From NCBI GenBank assembly GCA_033807695.1, contig CM066301.1, forward strand, positions 372,001 to 436,000: a stretch of 64,000 nt of DNA. Direction: 5' to 3'. Below are positions 58,852-64,000 of the stretch, one piece after another. Positions within the stretch are counted from its first letter, which is position 1; each line of letters opens with the position of its first letter. The DNA is from Daedaleopsis sinensis (taxonomy: Eukaryota > Basidiomycota > Agaricomycetes > Polyporales > Polyporaceae). Both the position numbers and the translations under genes were made by a program. The notes beneath the pieces were generated by a model. That model had not been told where the DNA came from and made no database searches. It saw only the letters and a program-made list of their open reading frames with translations.

Positions 58852-61070
58852 GGACGTCGAGCGAGTCGGAGCTGTTGGGACGAAGGTGAGAGGAGAGGAG
58901 AGGAGCATGCATGCGGAACGTACAGATGAACGGGGAGCTCGAACGAAGTGCAGGAGGGCTGCGGGGTGGTAAGAGGAAAGTGACAAGTAAGTAACGGTTT
59001 ATGAGCCGAGTTCGCGCGACGCTCACTGGCAGCGCTCAGTACCCTGTAGGCCATGCACGCATGCTCGCCTACCGCTTCTGCCGATATTCCTAGGCCCCAA
59101 TTATTTACATCATGGCGTCATGGCACTTCGAATGTTTCCGAAGTGCATCTCGAGCCCTTTGCGACACGACTCCCGGAACTCTGCGCAGTCAAGCACGAGA
59201 GACTTGCTTGTTGAGCTTCGTACCAGCCACCTCTGTTGCCAGTAAGTGCTGGCTGTCAGAATGCACGTCAGGGTGAAAGCCTACGGTACGTGCTCCCTGT
59301 AGCAGAGACCCGGCGGCCGCTCGTACGAGAAACGGACACACATGATTCTCGTACCGTTCCCAATCGCCCGGAACGATCTCACGGAGCTCCAGATTGTCGT
59401 GTAGGATCGGGGATCTCGTCGCGGTTCAGCGGGAGACTAGTACTGTAGCGAGGAGAAGTGATATTAGGGTGAAACTGAGTTGTGTTAGGCACCAATGTCA
59501 GTACGTACCGTGCCCGGATTCATCGGATATCTCCTGCGCATTGTAAGCACACGACACTGTAGCGATGCGCTGCAGCTGAGACGTCTATGTGCGTATCGAC
59601 TCGACGATGTGTGCAGCTCACCCGGATGCTGAAGGAATGTTCAAGTTAGTAGTTGCGGAATAGCCTCGGGACTCCTGAGCGGGAGACATTCTCTTGGTGA
59701 CGACACATGCACATAGAATCCACAATGAGGTGAGTCTAACTTTTGATTCGCGGAATGGACACGTACATATTCTGCCGATCGGCCGTCTGTTGTGCCACGG
59801 CCAGTAATTTGCAAAGAGCGTAGCACGAACTAACTCTTCGGGGACAGATGCGGTCGCTACGCGCACACCCGGAGGAGTCGGGGGTGGTTACAGCGACCGA
59901 TTGGACCAGCAAGACGCGTCTATTCATAATTCGACCCTATCTTTCACGGCGCGAGCCTTCATGTGTCTAGATCTGTACGCGAGACCAAAAGTCAATACAT
60001 TACGAATGGGTGCAACGATCCCTGTGTGCAGAGAATACGCACCTCTATAGTATGTGCGCATCCTTGCTTGTCTGGCCATATGCATGCACAGACCTCCAGT
60101 CGGCAGTCGTAAGCTCGCATGAATCCAGACATAATCCCTGCGCGCTGCAACCGCACCTTCGCGCAGGGCTTCCTCCTTGCTGAAACGCGCCAAGTGCTGG
60201 AGCGACGCAGCGGCTGCACATAATCAGCACCAGCAACCCGGTGCCGTTCGCCCTGCGTTCGCCACACCCGATGTACCTGACAGCAGCCTGACAGGCGTTG
60301 TAACGCTTGAGGAGAAGAGCGGTTGGTACGGCATCGGGGGTCCAGTTGTCCCTGCATCAGAAGTCTCTAGGCTCGGGTCTGCTCCTCGAATGAACGAGCG
60401 GGTCGCGCAGGCGAACCATGACTGCCGCGGTGACTGTTAGCCTCGGCGTATGCGCAGGCTTCGTCTGCTCCATAGACCCCTCGAGTCCGACGAACGACAC
60501 GGCCCCTCGCGCGGAACGAGCCCTGTAGCATGGCAGCCGGTCAGCAGCCCTGTGCGGACGACGTATCGCAGCGGCACGAATGGTACGCACCGCGATCATG
60601 AGCTCATCGCGCTCCCATATCAATAATTAGAGCGCAACGGAGCATCAGACTCCGCATATTGCGCATTAGCCACGCCCGAGGTGTCCGGGAAGGAGAGCCG
60701 ACGCTTGTGCTTTAGGCCCGATCGCCCCGTTGACAACAAATTCGTGCGCGCGCGGCCCCTGGAGATGTGCAAGAGTACAAGAGTCCGCGGGACGCGTCGC
60801 CCGGGCGCATTGCACCCTCCACGACCACGACCTCGCTCCTCTCCCACCGGGCGTGGTGAGTCCACCCATCTCGCACCCGGAACGACTCCGAGTCGGTCCC
60901 TGCCACTCGCATTTCGCAGGTGCGTCGGCCATGTCCTCGTGCCCGCGGCGATACCTGCTCACCGTCGTCTCGCATCAGCAGACTTGCGCTGTAAGAGCAC
61001 AGATCGACGGTACGCACCTGGCGCTTTCTGCTCGCGGATCTCTCTCACCCACTGCCTTCACGATGCGCAG

Positions 61071-61953
61071 GACCCGGACTCGTGCAAGGTGGTCTGAGTG
61101 ACGGTACGGTCATCAGCGCAGACCGAAGGTCACGGTACGCGATTTCCGCTCTGTGGACATGCCCTCACTCACCTACTCTCTTCGCTTCATGCGCAGGGCA
61201 CGGTACAGTCGCCCACGCTCGCGCTTGCTTTTGGTTCACGAGCCGCGAGCGTGATTCGTCACGGCCGCGGCCGCGGACTCATCTCCGAGTCCTCGGGCTT
61301 GCACGGTAAGAGCACGTACTCTGCGCTCGCACCTCTCACCCACTCGCTTCACGAAATCCGCAGGACCCCGGACTTGTTCGAGTTGATCTGGGCGACGGTA
61401 CGGCCATCAGCACAGACCGAAGCTCACGGTACGCGATTTCCTCTCTGAACATCGCCTCACTCACCTACTCTCTTCGCTTTATGCCCAGGACACGGTCGCT
61501 CGCCCTTGCTCTTGGTTCACGAGCCGCGAGCGTGACTTGTCGGGGCCGCGGCCGCGGCCTCAGGCTCATCTTCGAGTCCTCGGGCTTCCACGGTAAGTGT
61601 CCGGGTCGAACGTCCTCTGCAGCGCACCTCTCACCCACCTGCTTCACGACATGCGCAGGGCCCCGGACCCGCCGGCGTGCGAGTTGGTCTCGGTCACGGT
61701 ACGATTATCAGCACAGACCGAAGGTCATGGTACGTGATTTCCGCTCTGTGGACACAGTGCCCTCACTCACCCACTCTCTTCGCTCCAGCTCCATGCGCAC
61801 ACGGTACGATCGTGCACGGTCGCCCTCGCCCTCGGTTCACGAGCCGCGTGCGTGTCTTGCAGCCGCCTCGCCTCCTCGCGGATGCACCAGCCTCGCGCGA
61901 ACACTCGGAACGAGGACGTTCCGCGCACGCCCGTCGTCCCCGCACCCCGGGCC
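61071..61953 (+). repeat. Nested 295 bp module, three copies, unit 3
   Basis: Anchors at 61120, 61414 and 61715; the same as in unit 1. Confidence 0.8.
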
Positions 61954-63223
61954 CGCCCTCCGCGCTCGCCGTCCGGGTGAGTCCAGCCGTGCGCTATCCG
62001 TCGTCGGGCGTCGATTGAGCTGCAGCGTTCTGCAGCGCGGACTCGGATGGCAGAGGGCGAGCTCGTGCTCACTGTCCAGTCGATCAGCAGATGTGCACGG
62101 TGACGGTACGAGTGGCATGAGCTGAGCGGACGAGAGGTACGTACCGTGCAGTGCGCTCTCTGGTCATTCCACCTCACTCACGCTACACGCGCGCAGGGCC
62201 TGCGAGCAAGTGACTCACGACGGTACGACCTTCCGCCCACCCTGCCCCGCGTTCGTCGTTGACGCATCCGTCTTGCAGCGATCGCGGGCCCGCCGTCGTT
62301 CGATCGGCTCTCGACGGGGCGGTACGTTTTCTCGTGCTCGTACCGGACTCGCATCGGACGCGAGGGCTCTTCGTGCGAGTTTATAAGAGCGCTCGTGGGA
62401 GGTGACTGGAAGTACGAAGGGTGCGCATGCGCGCATCGTATTATATAGGTGACTACAACGTACATAGATTAGCGGCTTCCATCGGGATCTGTCGACTCCG
62501 GACTAGATACGGTACGTGCTCTCCTCAGCCGCAGCTCGAGACTGACGCGATGCGACAGCGTCGAGTCGGAATGGAGCAGCGGGAGGACGCGGGAGGGATC
62601 GGATGCGAACGGGGTACGCACCTTGTCGGTTCGCGCAGCGTGCGTAGTCGCTCACTCTCGTGTTCGACAGGGAGTGTGCAGATGCGGCAGCGGGCATCGG
62701 GCGGACGCAGGGGACGCGGAAGCGGATACGGTACGCACCTTCTCGTTCCGGATGCGTAAGTCGCAGAGTTACTCGTCGTGCTTGACTGCTTGCTGACTGC
62801 GCCCGTATAAGTCAGGAAGTAGTTAGAGCGAGTGAATAGACGATAGGTACGTTACTGGTGCGTAGCGTAGTCCTGCTGTCGCGCCGCCCAAGGGCCGGCT
62901 TGAGGGTGTTGACCGGTCACCGTCGAGGGATCCGTTTGAGACCTGAAAGCGGACGCACGAGGGCAGACAAAGGCGGCTGGGCGTCGTAGTGAGGCGGAGA
63001 GCGCGAGAGGCGGAGAGCGACAGTGTGAGACGGCGGAGTTGCAGAGCGAGGGACGTGTGCGAGTCGGAGCGACAGATGACGTCTGCGTGCCCGGTGCGTG
63101 CCCGGTCAAGGCCGTCGACGGGGGCCGTTGAGTGCGCTGAGTGGGAGAGACCGATTTTGAGGTGGAGAGCGGAGAGTAGGGAGCCTGAGCTGTGTCGTCT
63201 AGAGCGTCGTCTAGAGCGAATGT

Positions 63224-63274
63224 GAGTGCGCATACAGCGCGAGTGCGCATACAGCGCGAGTGCGCATACAGCGC
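63224..63274 (+). repeat. 17 bp word, three copies (end of unit 3)
   Basis: Three perfect tandem copies of gagtgcgcatacagcgc. Confidence 0.95.
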
Positions 63275-63372
63275 GTCTCAACGCGCAGGCTAGCAGTGCG
63301 CTCGCGGCTGTCCATCCATGACATCACCGCAACGTCGAGCATGACGTGCGCGCGCTCGGTGTCATCCATCTG

Positions 63373-64000
63373 GGTGTGATTATTCTCTCCGTGTGCTGCA
63401 GCGCACGCTACGCGCCTGGCAGACAAGGAACTTGAAGGAGGTACAAATGCGCATCGTCGTCGTGGAACAAGAGTCGAGCGCCAATAAGTGCCCGAAACGG
63501 GCGTCTTGGTCGCCGCGATCACAAGACGTGAAATGGTTGGGGGAGGCGTGTCTAACGTTAACCTTCACACTACTTGCACTCGTTATTATCATCGGAATCC
63601 CAGATCCCCACACTCTCTTTCTCCCTCTCTCCACATCGACGGGCTGCGCTGGTCGTCGTTCGCCACGTCCTGCTCGTCGTCGTCAACGTCCTGCTCGCCG
63701 TTTCCCGCGTTCCGCTCGCCTATCGCCCGCCATGCAACTCCTCTGTCCGTCGTCCTCCCGCCCGGTCAAGACAAAGGCGACACGGTCCCTCAAGGTGCAC
63801 TTCAAGCTGCCCGTCACCAAGGCGGTCCCGACGGTCTCCGTCACCAACGCCAACGCCAACGCAGCGTACGTGAGCACCGCCCACGGCTCCTCCGAGCTCT
63901 CCGAGGTATCCTCCCCAAGCACCATCCCATTCCCCTCTTCGCCCATCCCTTGTCCCTCTCGCAAGAGGGCCATCAGCGAGGATGCATACCCACAAGATGC
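63373..64000 (+). repeat. 9.3 kb tandem unit 4, cut by the window edge
   Basis: First 628 bp of a fourth copy. At 63505 it reads tcttggtcg, like unit 1, where units 2 and 3 read tctcgctcg; it is otherwise like units 2 and 3. The array continues to the right. Confidence 0.93.
63732..64000 (+). CDS. Array gene A, unit 4 (5' part only)
   Basis: The first 89 codons and 2 bases, cut by the window edge. Carries the unit 2/3 residues (Ser at 19, 61 and 70) rather than those of unit 1. Confidence 0.7.
   Translation, partial: MQLLCPSSSRPVKTKATRSLKVHFKLPVTKAVPTVSVTNANANAAYVSTAHGSSELSEVSSPSTIPFPSSPIPCPSRKRAISEDAYPQD

Larger units (their letters stand above)
54031..63372 (+). repeat. 9.3 kb tandem unit 3 (9,342 bp)
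   Basis: Copy of unit 2 with three 17 bp words instead of two at its end, which accounts for the 17 bp length difference. Confidence 0.95.

Noticed and set aside
35345..63372. The 9.3 kb array as ribosomal DNA
   Set aside because: The unit length fits, but no 18S, 5.8S, 28S or 5S-like conserved sequence was recognised, and the unit holds ordinary-looking coding sequence.

Overview
The window is nuclear DNA of an agaricomycete (mushroom-forming basidiomycete) fungus. The genes carry many 50-70 bp introns with GTACGT or GTGAGT donors. They include class I hydrophobins, F-box, DUF6532 and DUF6534-type proteins, a Plavaka-type (KDZ) transposase and an expansin-like wall protein. No bacterial-style operons are present. 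All gene models were built by reading splice sites and reading-frame phase by eye; no searches were run.

Left part (1-26 kb), ordinary single genes. In order: a DHA2-type MFS transporter cut by the left edge (-), an intron-less F-box protein (-), hydrophobin 1 (-), an isolated peptidase S41-like exon (-), a Ser/Pro-rich orphan (+), a MITE-like inverted-repeat element beside a tRNA-Glu(CUC), a five-copy 170-210 bp tandem repeat, a mitochondrial PP2C/pyruvate dehydrogenase phosphatase-like protein (+), a multi-exon 7TM-like DUF6534-type protein (+), hydrophobin 2 (+; nearly the same as hydrophobin 1, in inverted orientation 15 kb away), a 1.3 kb element with terminal inverted repeats, and a small 79-aa orphan (+).

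Middle (26.0-33.2 kb), one DNA transposon of the Plavaka/KDZ type. Two genes diverge from a 304 bp gap: a 4-exon transposase (1,090 aa) and a 14-exon DUF6532 accessory protein (873 aa) whose longest exon holds an 11-residue charged repeat. Every exon junction in both genes keeps phase, so the element looks intact and possibly active. A GPI-type RlpA/expansin-like protein follows (33.6-34.6 kb).

Right part (35.3-64.0 kb), the most striking feature: a head-to-tail array of a unit of about 9.3 kb, three full copies and a fourth running off the right edge. It has the size of an rDNA unit but no rRNA is seen. Each unit carries two believable genes of unrecognised function: gene A (376 aa, +) and gene B (228 aa, -, two exons, with a GWP-x-x-PF-x-N core). 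The rest is intron-rich-looking or non-coding DNA, dense in CGGTACG/CGTACCG words, with a nested three-copy module of about 295 bp. Units are almost identical except at the left edge of unit 1, and a 17 bp word is present 1, 2 and 3 times in units 1, 2 and 3. This points to recent unequal exchange or gene conversion.
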